A program made the position numbers and the translations under genes. The notes beneath the pieces were generated by a model, which was not told where the DNA came from, ran no database searches, and saw only the letters and a list, made by a program, of their open reading frames with translations. Of a stretch of DNA of 64,000 nucleotides, positions 25,583-37,399 are shown piece by piece; position 1 is the first letter of the stretch, and every line of letters starts with the position of its first letter. This stretch comes from Druceiella hillmani (taxonomy: Eukaryota; Arthropoda; Insecta; Lepidoptera; Hepialidae), in the NCBI GenBank assembly GCA_039881145.1, contig JAYKKI010000005.1, positions 25,375,001 through 25,439,000 of the forward strand. Reading direction: 5' to 3'.

Positions 25583-26980
25583 AATACAGTTGTTCTTACA
25601 AGAAGATTTTTTACAGTTAATTCCATAAAAATTACTTCGTCAATTGTTGGTCAGTTCAACAAAAACTATGTTTTGCGATTGTAAATACAGTCTTATTTTT
25701 AAAATTTTTAAACGATAATTTTATCAAAATACAATACTAGAAAAGAACTTAAATTATAAGAACCTGTCATTCACGAATAGAGTTCACACTACTGGAAACG
25801 GGAAATTTTTTAAAATTTTTTTTTGTTACTTTAATTATAATCTCAACTTTAATATTTTGGACGAACAAAATACTTCATCACCTTTTGACTTACTACCGTA
25901 CAATTTACGGGTTATTAATAATAAAAATAGAACCCATTCTGCCGTTTACAATATGTAGCATAAACTAAAGTAAAATATCAAATGAATTTTCGGTATTTTC
26001 AATTTATTTTATGGTGTGAACTTTAGAATCTCAAGGCAGAAATCGTAGTTTAATTTAACGGAAATTCAAATAAAATAAATTTTATATTATACGGTGGATT
26101 TTCTTAGAAACCAACCAACGCCGAAAGTGGAAATTTGGCATAGTGACATATCTTATTAACCCACATTTTAGCTATTTTTTAACAATATTTTTATAAGAAT
26201 TAAAGAGGAGGTATATAAACTTGATAGATTTAAATAAAGTTTTATAATACATTAACCAATTTGTTTATGTTCGCACGAAATTCAATTGAAAGAACTTGTT
26301 ATGACGAATACAAAAATGTTTTTATCATAATTTTTAAATTAAATATTTGAAAAAATATTTGAAAAATATGCGAAAAGGTGATGTTATCCTAGATCCTGTA
26401 ATTTTAAATATGCACCATGTTATGTTGAAAGATATAACAAGTAATGAATATATACGTTGTAAACATTTATATTTATAACTAGTTAAATAGAAGTACTATG
26501 TATACTTAAATGTTTATAAGTGCCTAAATATGTACGGAATTTGACAGGTTTTTTAAACATCATTTACGTTTTCTATTAATTCGCCAACAGTTTTCTTTAA
26601 AATAAAAACACCACAACAAGTATTACGAGCCCGACACAACAATGAATAATTGAGCTTAATGTATAGCACTGGTATAGAAATTATTGAACGCACTTTCTGT
26701 TACTACTTCCAATCAATTTATTTACTCCAACGAACTTATTCGTAAGATAAGTAATGTTTTAATTTTAATTTTTTTTTTCAGAGACACTTAATAACTAACA
26801 CTTAAAAACGTTGCAAAAACATAACTTCTAAAAAATTATTCCAACAAGAAACTCTACTGATGTTTCTTTTGCAATGAACACAAATAGTTTACGGCTAAAT
26901 CTAATATCTGAACCAATAAACTAACTATAAAGCGTACGTAGCGTACATTAATGCAAATAACGTTATATTGAATCGCTTTT

Positions 26981-26986
26981 TATATA

Positions 26987-27052
<66 letters not shown>
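26981..27052. repeat. (TA)n microsatellite
   Basis: About 70 bp of TA dinucleotides. The plus-strand Tyr-Ile open frame over it is an artefact of the repeat. Confidence 0.97.
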
Positions 27053-27056
<4 letters not shown>

Positions 27057-27698
27057 ATTACATAAGGTAGCTACATTATTTAGTAATATTTTATTAAATG
27101 ACCAAATTTTAAATCTTCATAATTTACTACAAGTAGACGAAGTACGCTCACAGGTTTTATAAAGGATTTAATTGATTGTAATCAAATATTCAATCATAGA
27201 GTTATCATAATATTCCACTTGTTAGGGCTTGTAATTTCAATTGAGAGCTTATTGGAGTCTGGCACTAAATTATATCAAATGATATTATCTCATAAAGGGA
27301 GTGCTATTGGTTAAGATAATTTGATACGTTAAAGGATCACGGCGCTAACTGTAAACATACGGGTAGGAAAACTCTTCGATCATTTACGTTTAAAGGTTTA
27401 ATTTACAATGACTATCCGTGTAATTCTGTCAGAGTTACAATACGATACTAATAGAGAATAGTTTAGCGATAAATTGTCGACAGTATATAGCAAGATCCCA
27501 TTTATTTCAAAATGATTAATTGAGAGCTCCTAACCTTCTAAAGAACGCGTTATAGATATATTAATACTATATTTCGGAGATATAAACTTTATTTGGCTTC
27601 ATTTATTGGCACCTTATAAGAAAATATGAATACGATAATTGTCATTAGGCAAATCCATTTTTTGGAAAACCTACCTAAACCTTAACCGAGTTTTTCTT

Positions 27699-27771
27699 AA
27701 AATATTAAAACGTTTGAAGAAAGAAAGGGAAACCTGGTTTTCCTTTCTTTCTTCAAACGTTTTAATATTTT
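27699..27771. repeat. 73-bp near-perfect palindrome
   Basis: Two 36-bp arms (27699-27734 and 27736-27771) share a single central base and differ at one position. The arms run AAAATATTAAAACGTTTGAA then GAAAGAAAGG. I see no flanking target duplication and no other copy in the window. Palindromes this long with no spacer are unstable in replication, so it is probably young. Confidence 0.92.
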
Positions 27772-27799
27772 AGTTAGTGGTAAAAACGTTATAGCTAAT

Positions 27800-30590
27800 T
27801 AAGGATCACGGTCTATATCTTTCTGTTTTAATAAAAGTATCAATCTAACTATCTGTTTATAGTATTGTAACCGCCTCAAAAATTTAAAATTTCGTTGAAG
27901 TTATATATCTCTACCAGATTCTTATCTCTGACTTCAATGGCATCAAGAAATTTCCGTCCACTATCAAATGCCCTAGATAGTTTTCGAATATGTCCATTTC
28001 CACATATACATTAAACATGGTATGCCAGTTTAAATCAACGAAGGTCATTTCATTCGCTGATGGATAGAAATAAGAACAGGTGTACTGAAATGTGTTTATT
28101 CTCAGAAATAAGTTTGGAATTCATATATAAAACCCTTTCACTGCCCAACAGCAGTATTGGAAAAGTTAAAATATGAATTGCCCAATAGATTTAATATTTC
28201 TTGCCAGAGTATATCTTACCAATTTATTTCCTAGTATACTACATCCTTTGCGCCTTGTGCAATGATGCTTCAAGTAACTCGTTTTATTAAAATGATTGCA
28301 TACTCTTATGGGAGGTCGTTTATTTCAAGTTATTGTTGTTTTTAAATTTTAAAAAATATAATTCTGTGGTCAGTTTTTTTCTGCCGTTTCTATAAATAAA
28401 AAAGTTTCGTTACTGTTCTTACTGGTAAATATTATTCAAGAGCTTTCTCGTTTATTGAGATTAGAACTGTTTTGTAGGAATTATAGCTTTTGTAACAAAA
28501 AAAAATAATTTCCAAATAAGACACCCAATCCTTGATTACCTCTTATGAAAAATAAATATACAAATAACTCCAGAGAAAAGAAACACAAACATAAGTTCTA
28601 AAAAAAATTTCGTTAAAAACTGTAATAATCTCTTAAATAATTTTAATTGCAACCAATGAGGAGACTCAACTTTAGCAGTTAATTACAAAAGTCTTTTATT
28701 TGTAGAAATGGCTTAAAGAAACTGATCAAAGCGGTAATTAGCTCCTATTTAATAAAACCCCAAGGGACTGAAAATTTTTGAGTTTTGGGATATACCTGTT
28801 TGCAATTCAATTGAACCTTAGCTGGACAACCCCTTGTTTTTGTTTGGATGTCTTTAAGTTTGACATCCTGTATAAGATTACAAAATTTTAAAAACGTATT
28901 CACTGATAGATAAACTGAATCAATGTTGCCAGATCACAAATCATATCCACCATTTTCTTTCTTAAAATTAAGTATGTGAATTAAAAACTCACCATATAAT
29001 ATTTCCGATTCTTTTATCGAATCTACCATCTTTTTCTTCTAATATGCCTACCTTTTTCGTAAAAGTTTTAGGCATATTCTATGTTCCTCTCTAGCAAATA
29101 ATTGAAATCAAGAGAACTTGGCTCTCTCTGTTTCCCATTATCCAAATCCCATCATTGATTTCTTTATTAAATTCTTGCATTTTCTGCTACGTTATTTTAT
29201 GCGTATGTAATGTATTGAACTGAGATCGAATAAAAAGTATAATGTTTTCGTCCCGCTTACAAGTTCATTGCACTATCCTGTGGAGAGCCGCTTTCTGCAG
29301 TCTCTCGCGCATTACTTTCGAAATAAGAAGATCATACTTTACGATAATTTGTTGGTTTCTTTATGCTATCTGTAATACTCTTTTTTAAGTATGAAGCTTC
29401 AACAAATTAGATCTATTTAAAATATTACTTAACGTGATGTTGAGTTATTGGATGTATAACATAAGTATCCTTGAAAAGGTTACTCAAGGAAAAGGAAAAT
29501 TCCAATATTAATTCAAGAAATGTGAAAATGGGAAATCATATAAATGAAAAAGAATAATAATAGCGTCATCGATAAAATAAACTTGTAAACAGAAAAATAA
29601 TAAAATAAATAGATACTTTTCCTGATATATTTTTTATTTCCCATATCTTGACGAATTTTTCAAAAACTAAGAGATTAAGATTTCCGGTATACTTTCTAAA
29701 AAACTAATTTTTTTTTTAATTATAATAGTGACCTCTTATTCAATATTAAATATCCACCTGGGTTCATGGCCAACCGTGGAAGTTTATCCTTTTTTAATTT
29801 TATTAACAAACCATTATAATTATGTATAGCATATAACCAGTTTACATGCTACTCTTTGCAATTTATCATTCGCAATCAGCAGATTTTGAAGGAAGTCAAT
29901 GGAAGTGGCTCCCCTCTGTGTTCTTCTTTTATTTGTACTCGTTTTAATAAATAAAATATTGGCTGCAATAATGTACCATTTGGACTAGCTCCAGCTCCAG
30001 ACCGTGCCACAGCGTAACAAGCCCCTGGCAAAAAAACACTTTAAACCTAAAGAGGTTTGTGTGTACAGATAAACATCTGTACTTTATCTCAGATTTCAAT
30101 ATAACATTCGAATCGTAAATAACTGACATTTTAGTAAAAAATTGGCATCGACAATTTTAAAAATTTAGACAATAGATATAAAAAACGAAAACGAAAATAT
30201 TTGCTCATGTGTGAGATTCAACTATACGCCACCGCACGGCTGGTGCATAAAGTAACTATCGCCCCTGTACGCATATTAGATGTTTTGCGACGCAATATTC
30301 AAATTTAAATATCCCTTTTCATCTTTGAGATACGCCTATTGGCTCTACTTACTCGCGGCACTTTCAACCCCGCCCCCCTCTGCATCTACAAAGAAAATAA
30401 TGCGCTTTTTAACATAGATATCATATTAACTGATGGGCTTAGGAGTTAATTACCTGTCAATAAAGCAATATATTATTAAAAAAATATACACAAAATATCT
30501 AAAAGACAACGGAAAATATTAATAAAGTTTTATCATTTTATAGTTTTTAAGTTATGAAAACAATATTAAAGAAACGGAACCATTATAAAA
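27800..30590. other. AT-rich non-coding stretch, no gene recognised
   Basis: No supported exon or transposon domain. A higher-complexity patch at about 30200-30400 (containing CCCCGCCCCCCTCTGC) might be regulatory or a decayed repeat; I cannot tell. The minus-strand frame at 29944-30129 shows no domain I recognise. Confidence 0.45.
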
Positions 30591-30599
30591 TCACTTTGT

Positions 30600-30830
30600 T
30601 GTCCGATTCTGAGTCTGTCCATCTATATGTCAATGACTTTTTTCTCAGAAACGGCTTGAGATATTAAGTCCAAAATATCATATACTAAAACCTGTAGTTC
30701 ATATTTCTGTTAAATTAAAAAAATTTTTTTTTGACCTTTGCAGAGTATTTTTCGTCCCTTATACCCGTTATCAAAACCTGTAGGGTATTTCTGATCGACC
30801 TGTAACTTTGAAAGTCGATATAAGTATAGG
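30600..30830. repeat. Insect interspersed repeat (copy 2)
   Basis: GTCTGTCCATC, then TTTTTTCTCAGAAACGGCTT and GAGATATTAAGTCCAAAATA, followed by a TAGGGTATTTCTGATCGACC block. This matches the same repeat type as 18421-18520 and is better preserved. No coding capacity is visible. Confidence 0.6.
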
Positions 30831-31699
30831 AAAAAATACAAAAATTGATGATTTTTAATTATATGTGATACATTTATTTTCAAATTTGTGTCCGTGAAAG
30901 GTAAAGTAGGCAGTATTTACGTTCTAAGAAATTAAAATTTTACAAATAGCTTAAAAGAAATATTAAGTACAATTAAATGTTTAGAAATTCCTAAATGCGT
31001 ACGAAACCTTCGTATTGCGAATTCCACTCATGCTTAACAGGTTTTTTTCCATGCGCATGGAAAAGTTTGAACACTCGACATTGCTAATTTTAAAGGAAGG
31101 GATTATTAATTTATATACACGGAGTCTAAAGTTCCTTATCTTGGACTCCGAGTTTGTAAATTTATAATGATGATTGTACTTGAAGTACTAATTATGTTGT
31201 ACACATATAACTGTTTGCTACAACCACATTGATAATACTTCAGCAATGTTAAATGTTTTTATAAGGTGGGTTTTAAAAAAATCACTATTTTTTCCTCAGT
31301 ACTTAACTTCCCATATTCCACAGTAGCTATCTTTAATCCATCCTTCCTGTACTAACTTTTTACTATCAATCTCACTGTTATATGTCCAACCGCAGCCAGC
31401 CACAATCTTGATATAACAAATCCCATATTGCAAAAGTAACGTTATAATATATACTCACCTCGCTACTGTCGTGCCAAACGGTTGTTCAATACGCTGCTCC
31501 GTATCTTTTCGGTTTTAAAACTACATTATTTAAAATGAATTTACTGCGCGCATGAGGTTCCTATCCTTATAATACAGTGGAAACGGTTCTCAAGTATACT
31601 AAGGGATATGTTCAGATGCAAACTTTACAGCCGACAAATTAACTACTAAATATAGCTATGAATCCTTCAAGGTAGCCATACCCAAGTATTGTTTAAAGC

Positions 31700-33300
31700 A
31701 GATGCGTGGCTCAACAATACTTTCATTAAGAAGTGGCGATTTCAACGTAAAGCCGGCACCTAGGGCGCTTATTTCTAATGAAACGTTAGAGGATTGGCAT
31801 CGAAAATGAAGTGGTTTGCTACTGAGACTATGCTCACGTAACTTGTTTGCGTTGACAGAGACGTGGCTCAATGACTCAATTAGCAATGCAAAACTATTCG
31901 CCAGTGGATTCTCGATAATACCGAAGTAGAGACGACCGAGAAGGAAGTGTGCTGCTGGCCGAATACGCCCCATTACAATTGACATCCCAGACCGTCGATG
32001 TACCTAAAGTCGACGAGTGTCAACAGTTGACTTTGTAATGGTGTAATAGATCGTCATTAATGATAACTCACCTCTATTGCATATCAATAGGGTTGATCGT
32101 TTTAAAGTCGGACTTGCTTTGATACAGTCCTAGTCAAAACATGTTTCCGGTCTTGATGGGTTACTTTTGTATGTAATCAAGGCCTGTTCCGATGTATTCG
32201 CCAGGCTACTTACATTCATCATGTCTTTTTCTAAGTTCGGAAATTTATCCATTTATCTGGAAAATTTCCCGGGTAACTTCTGTTTTCAAATCTGATTCTC
32301 GGTTCGATGTAAAAATTATAGGCCTGTAGCACTTATCTTCATTTACTGAAGTATTCAATATTGCACTACATCACCGTGTCTGTTTGCAAATCTAATCCCA
32401 GCTTACTGCAAGACGGTTCCCGTCCAAAGGGTATTCCCGTCACCAATTTTACTATTTTTCTGGATTAGGTAGATACGGAATCGGACTAAAGTCATAAAGC
32501 ACAAGTAGTATCAAGTAGAAATAGCATAATTAGTATTATAATTTTTAAAAGGCATTTATTATTGTTTAATATACTGCAGAAAATTACCAGAACTTACAGA
32601 ATTATAGACTACTCCATTACAGAGAATTTACAGAATACCACTTCATTACTGTTTAATATATTGCGGGAAACATTCCTGTTTAACAATTTTATTACTAAAG
32701 ATAATCTATTACTAAAATTGTTCGAGGCAGGAATGTGTTCCGTTCTAATACAATTTTTTGCCTATTATTTTTGGGCTCGTGAATAATACGTCCGGTTTGA
32801 AAATTTCATATCTCGGCCTTACGTTACTCCATTCGGAGTTACTCAAAATATTAATATGTATAAGTCCAGTTTCTCATCATGGTAAAAGGTCCTGTTCTTA
32901 TCATCGACACTGCTCATGGCCTTCTGTTTGTTAACGATTTAAAACGATTCTCAGGTGTGAATATCCAATTTACTAGCGAGCTATTCTAACATAATATCCA
33001 CTCGGTTTTCCATTAGAGTTTGAGCAATAAGCTACATTTTAATGTAAGAAAATGTGTAATAACGACATACTCCCAGTCTTACGCGTTCCTTTGAAGGGTC
33101 TATGCGGGTGCAATTATGGATAATCGTATCATATTTTGTTAATAAATCGTCGAAACCTATCAGAAAACATACCTACCAGGTATTAGGATACCTGCGATTT
33201 TTGCAATATCAAATATATTGTTACTTAATTTAACTCTTTAGTCCGTAGTATTCTTTAAAATAAACCAGTCATCTGATCTCCATACGAAGCTTTTTATACC
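31700..33300 (+). pseudogene. Decayed non-LTR retrotransposon (jockey/CR1-like LINE)
   Basis: Plus-strand reading across many frameshifts and stops gives an endonuclease followed by reverse transcriptase landmarks in family order. LTETWLNDSISNAKLFASGF (31849-31908) is the apurinic-type endonuclease motif. GLDGLLLYVIKACSDVFA lies near 32154-32210, and KNYRPVAL near 32310-32340 (R in the read is C/K by frame). RPKGIPVTNFTIFLD lies near 32425-32465, and NLLLKLFEAGMCSVLI near 32702-32750. LLFVNDLKRFS (about 32918-32955) is the decayed form of the family's LLFADDLK catalytic box. LSNKLHFNVRKCV lies near 33020-33060, and LVRSIL.NKPVI.SPYEAFY near 33238-33297. The catalytic ADD reads VND. An imperfect inverted repeat sits inside it (about 32668-32735). 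I see no poly-A or target duplication. The minus-strand 109-codon frame at 31656-31985 is a shadow of this element. Confidence 0.8.
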
Positions 33301-35130
33301 CTCATGATAAAGAAAATATTAAAAAAGTTTAATATTTTTTATATTAAAAAACGTGTGGGAATTATATTTATTTACCCCCTTAGATTTTTAAAGTTAGAGT
33401 TATAAAGTGAGATTTATAAAGATATTAATATTTTACTAATAAATACAAAAAATTATATTATTCACTAAATTAAATGTACAACATATTTTTTTATAGCTAT
33501 CGTAACTTCACGTTTCGTTTTTTAATATAAATATGCCACAAGGAATATAACAATATATTTTCGGTTGATCTAAATACATATAACATATTATGACTTTTCT
33601 TTATTTTTTGTATAATGGTTATTATTCCGAAACTATTGAATGTTATATGTTACAAATTTACTCAATAGTAACTGCCATTGATAGCCACTGAGATAAAAAA
33701 ATTATCAAAGTCAGAACAAATGCCTATTTTCTATATATAGCCTTTGTCATTCCTGCAGAGCTGTTCTAACCTGATATAATTAATTTCTTAACATTTCGGT
33801 ATCATGCATAATGCTTATAAGCCAGCAAGTGCTTAAAATCGGAAACATAGTTTTACATGAGATTGATACAGGTAAAATATGCAATTCGACTGATATGTTT
33901 ACGTACATAATACTGTACATCAAGCAAGTACCCTAGTAATAAAGCCAGATGCATAGCTTCTTTTTCAAAATTGATATTGGTCATAGTTCTATTTTATTAT
34001 CAGTTGCAGCTATGTGTGTTTTACACTGAAAACCATTTTTTTAGTCGATTTAGACGATATCTTGATTATTTTGAAATGTAATTACAAAACGCTGCATAGA
34101 ATTAAATTAAAGAATAATTAATTACAAGGGTAAAATCAAGATGTAATTTTAATTTGGGTACCTGTTTAGTTCCGATACTAGACGAAACTAACTCTAGTTA
34201 AAATAATACCACAACATTGAGGAATTTGAGGTATCCAGGATATATGAAAAATTATTCAATATTTTCCACATTTAAAAAAAAAAATTCATTTCTATTTTTT
34301 TTTATATTTAATTTTTTCAAGTTATATTGAACTAAGATTTGTTGATTTTTTTTGCAATTTCCCTTGTTTTTAATAATATATGTGCTCTTTATGAATAAAA
34401 TTTGAGTCGTTATTCGGAAACGGAAAGATTTAATACGCGGTATATCAATGGAGAAATAAAATAATTTTATAACTTTAAATAATACATTGCTACATCACCA
34501 TACTTTATAGTTAATGTACCATAAATTTCATTAATTGTTATGTCAAAAAAGAGGAATCTGGGTAATTAGCACAAAAGGAATGGTACGGTGAATAAAAAAT
34601 ACAACCTCATAAAATGAAACGATATTAAACAATATTTAATACAGTTATCTACTATATACAAAGTTAATATTTTTTTTAAATTCCTTACCATCTAATTTTT
34701 TTCCACTATTCTCCAAATTTCTATTTAACATTAATTTTGAACTCAGTGTCTGTTTGCCTATATACAGTCTGGCATCGACATCAAAAAGAATACTAAATAG
34801 AAGATTGTGGATAATCAGGACAATACTAAGCTATTTGAATCTATTTTTAATCTATCAATCAAGATGAGGTGCCCTTTTCAAAAAAAGGTTTTTTTTTCTT
34901 TTCTATGTTTTTAAAGTCAGCTTCTTTACTTTGTTAAAAAGTTAATTTATCTTCGAACTTTCAGGGTTCTTTTTCCTATGGATATTTGAAGTCGATTAAA
35001 ATTTTACTTTGTTTTACTTCTCCAGCATTAGAGCTTACGATATTACGAAATGAAATATTGCAAAAATATTAGAAAATAATTAAAAATTAAATAACACCTT
35101 ATTTTCTTAAATCGAAACAGGCATTTATTT
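33301..35130. other. AT-rich non-coding stretch, nothing recognised
   Basis: Downstream of the LINE fossil the sequence is homopolymer-rich with no open frame or motif I can support. Confidence 0.55.
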
Positions 35131-35178
35131 AGTATGAAGTGTATGTACACTACACACCTACACAAATATGTGCATGAA

Positions 35179-35181
<3 letters not shown>

Positions 35182-35224
<43 letters not shown>
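35182..35224. repeat. (TA)n microsatellite
   Basis: About 43 bp of TA dinucleotides. Confidence 0.97.
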
Positions 35225-35228
<4 letters not shown>

Positions 35229-35374
35229 CGAACATATCAGTAAGGTTACCCACTTTTGGCTTTACTGTGGTCAATATATCACTTCATTATACACCGGAAC
35301 TTCTTCACTACTTTGTTACTTTTACTTACGTTAAGATGAGTCGAGCTAGTCATAACTTGATAGGACCTCGCCAA

Positions 35375-35565
35375 CATTAAGGAGTTCCTATCATCATCTT
35401 CCTCCTCCATCATCAGACCGTGGCCACCATTTTTATTCAAAGAACCTGTCGAAAAAATTCAAATGAGCTCAAACTCGAATAATTTGCTCCAAGATCGGGT
35501 GTTCCATCATCACCTTCTGGTTCCTTTATTAGACCCTGATCATCATCTGTAATTAAAGTACTTAT
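35375..35565. repeat. Two-unit degenerate tandem repeat
   Basis: A block of the form GTTCC(T)ATCATCA.CTTC..., then ...ATCAGACC.TG...CATC, occurs twice: about 35383-35430 and 35499-35550. The units are joined by TTTGCTCCAAGATCGGGTG. The start-to-start spacing is about 115 bp. No gene assignment is possible. Confidence 0.55.
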
Positions 35566-36283
35566 AAATACAGAACAAGTGAGTTTAAACACGGTTTCAA
35601 GGTATATTATTGATATTTATAAAGGATAATTGCAATATAACCTGTATTGTATAAATACGACATATATCCTGGAAATGTAAATGTTGTGTGTTCATAATGC
35701 AAAATATAACAATTTAAAAATCAAGTCAAATAGCCTATTACTCGCCAATGATTGTAGCCAATAATGTTGCTTGTGGTTTTTTACATTTATATATTTTATA
35801 TTATATTTTATTTCTGCCCATAGAAAACTTTCATTCAAGTATTGACACTGATTCTCGGCATACTATTAGGTTAATTGTACAACTAACCTGATGAAAACTT
35901 GATAGGCTATATACAATTTAAATCTTTAAGTTTTTATAGATATAGTGAAACCTTTTCCACGATATCGATTTGTTTTGTCACACTGTCCATCTCTAACATT
36001 AGTTACGTGAACACTCGCTATTGAGACGCTCACTATCGGCACCAAAATGCCGAGATTCAAATTGCTTTATTACGATGTTATATATAGCCAGTCCAGCATA
36101 CTAGTATAACAGAGGTCAGTGGTGTCATTATTTACTCACAGACAAATATCGTTTATGAAATTCAACTTATGGGATCGCGCTAATTTGCTCATACAATTAC
36201 TTTAATTTGGCTATTTATTACTTTAGTATACTAGGACATCGATATAATGTGTCAGAATATTATTATTACTGTGTGCTACATTT

Positions 36284-36306
36284 TGACGTCACGCGTTCTG
36301 ATTGGC
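36284..36306 (+). promoter_or_regulatory. CRE palindrome next to an inverted CCAAT box
   Basis: TGACGTCA (36284-36291) is the full cAMP-response-element palindrome bound by bZIP CREB/ATF proteins. GATTGGC (36300-36306) is an inverted CCAAT box 8 bp further on. There is no gene start visible nearby, and such pairs also occur in transposon ends, so function is only possible. Confidence 0.25.
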
Positions 36307-36581
36307 GTAAAATAACCATAGTATCAACAAATTAAAAAAAAAACTATCTGCTAGCATACATACCCATTCTGAACAAATATATCAATCTTGTATAAAGGAC
36401 GCTCTTCCTATCAGAAGACCAAACGAATATTGAGAATCATTATGTTCAACATAACCATAATTATCGGATTAAAATCCCTGTTATGGGTTTAGTGGCATCA
36501 ATATCAATATCATCAGATTTTTATTTAACTGTATGGGTATAAGAAGACGTTATGACGAAAGCAATATTATAGAAAATAGCT

Positions 36582-36635
36582 TGACGTGTCGCTAAATAGA
36601 AGAATATTATTAGCCTTCTATTTAGCGATACGTCA
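36582..36635. repeat. Short inverted repeat (hairpin)
   Basis: Arms of 21 bp (36582-36602 and 36615-36635) have one mismatch and a 12-bp spacer. It lies about 80 bp upstream of foldback copy C but is unrelated in sequence. Confidence 0.85.
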
Positions 36636-36784
36636 CGTTATTTAAACCTTCACTTGAATAAGGGGCTGTGTCTATATATTAGGTTTCCTAATTGAAAGTA
36701 TCATAAAACATCATTAGAATTTTTTCTCACAGTTAAATGAAACAACGTGATGTAGTATTATTCCTACTTTCTTTCATTTCTTTA

Positions 36785-36825
36785 CCGCGACCTAGGTTTC
36801 GTTGTATTACAACATCTTCAGGCGG
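36785..36825 (-). ncRNA. Hammerhead ribozyme (copy C, intact-looking)
   Basis: Read on the minus strand: stem I 5' strand CCGC (36822-36825), core CUGAAGA (36815-36821), a stem II hairpin of one extra U then GUUGU-AAU-ACAAC (36801-36814), GAAA, a very short stem III A-CC-UA-GG-U, cleavage triplet GUC (C at 36789), and stem I 3' strand GCGG (36785-36788). All stem I, II and III pairs are Watson-Crick. The extra U between A9 and stem II departs from the consensus, but natural hammerheads with one extra residue here are known. The very short stem III is typical of ribozymes in Penelope-like elements. Expected activity: self-cleavage of the minus-strand transcript 3' of the C. Confidence 0.8.
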
Positions 36826-36853
36826 GCTATTAGCAAAGATTCTTGCTAATTGC

Positions 36854-36891
36854 CCACCTGAAGATGTAAGAGAACGAAACCTAGGTCATGG
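36854..36891 (+). ncRNA. Degraded hammerhead motif (copy C, right arm)
   Basis: On the plus strand it keeps CUGAAGA (36858-36864), GAAA and ACCUAGGUC. Stem II (UGUAAGAGAAC) no longer pairs well, and the first stem I pair is C:A (CCAC against AUGG). It is probably inactive, and is the inverted partner of the motif at 36785-36825. Confidence 0.7.
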
Positions 36892-37399
36892 TAAAGAACT
36901 TAAAGAAAGTAAAAATAACACTACGTCACGTAGTTTCATTTAATTATGAATAATGAATTTCTACAAAATTAACGCCAAATTTATTCAATAATTCAAGAAT
37001 TATTTCTGTTTTATTTATTCGGTATTCTCTAGCGTGCATATGAGAAATCCATGTATTTTACGATGTTTCTTTCAAAATACGCATAGTGCTGTATTGTACC
37101 CTAAGAAAAGTTAAATTTTTGCCAATTTCATAATACACAGCGTCAAATTTGCACACTACTTATGAAATCAGTACTTATGAAACTATTATATTATAATCCA
37201 CCTTATCAGCATAAAGTTTCAAAATATTTTATTACAATGGAACACATATATTTAAATGTCGCAACTGTTTAATCTAAGGAAATAGACTACTAATCATGTC
37301 TCAATACAGCTCGGATGACTTATGAAATGCCCGCAACTACGCAGTTAATTTTTTTTAAAGCAAACTGCAAACTTATTCGCCTAAACTTCATAATTAAAT

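Larger units (their letters stand above)
36716..37007 (+). mobile_element. Foldback element copy C, largest copy, two hammerhead motifs
   Basis: The body is 36728-36995 (268 bp), flanked by the 12-mer AGAATT[T/A]TTTCT at 36716-36727 and 36996-37007 (one mismatch). The left arm starts AAACAACGTGATGTAGTA; the right arm is its inverted copy and ends in the common tail. Each arm carries a hammerhead-like block: the left one reads on the minus strand, the right one on the plus strand, so the two face each other. An open frame of 68 codons across it is an accident of the arms. The layout recalls the paired ribozymes in Penelope-like element repeats and retrozymes, but the head-to-head foldback layout is not one I can match to a named family. 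Confidence 0.88.

Noticed and set aside
26968..27162. Tyr-Ile repeat frame, and similar ones at 35134, 43186 and 62442
   Set aside because: They are translations of (TA)n microsatellites.
31656..31985. 109-codon minus-strand open frame, the longest in the window
   Set aside because: The plus strand of the same bases encodes recognisable LINE endonuclease (LTETWLNDS), so the minus frame is a shadow.
32562..32786. 74-codon plus frame as an independent small gene
   Set aside because: Its C-terminal part (NLLLKLFEAGMCSVLI) is a reverse transcriptase segment of the surrounding LINE fossil.
36737..36943. 68-codon frame with PPEDVRERNLGHGKELKESK
   Set aside because: It is a translation of the foldback element's inverted arms and ribozyme; other copies break the frame.
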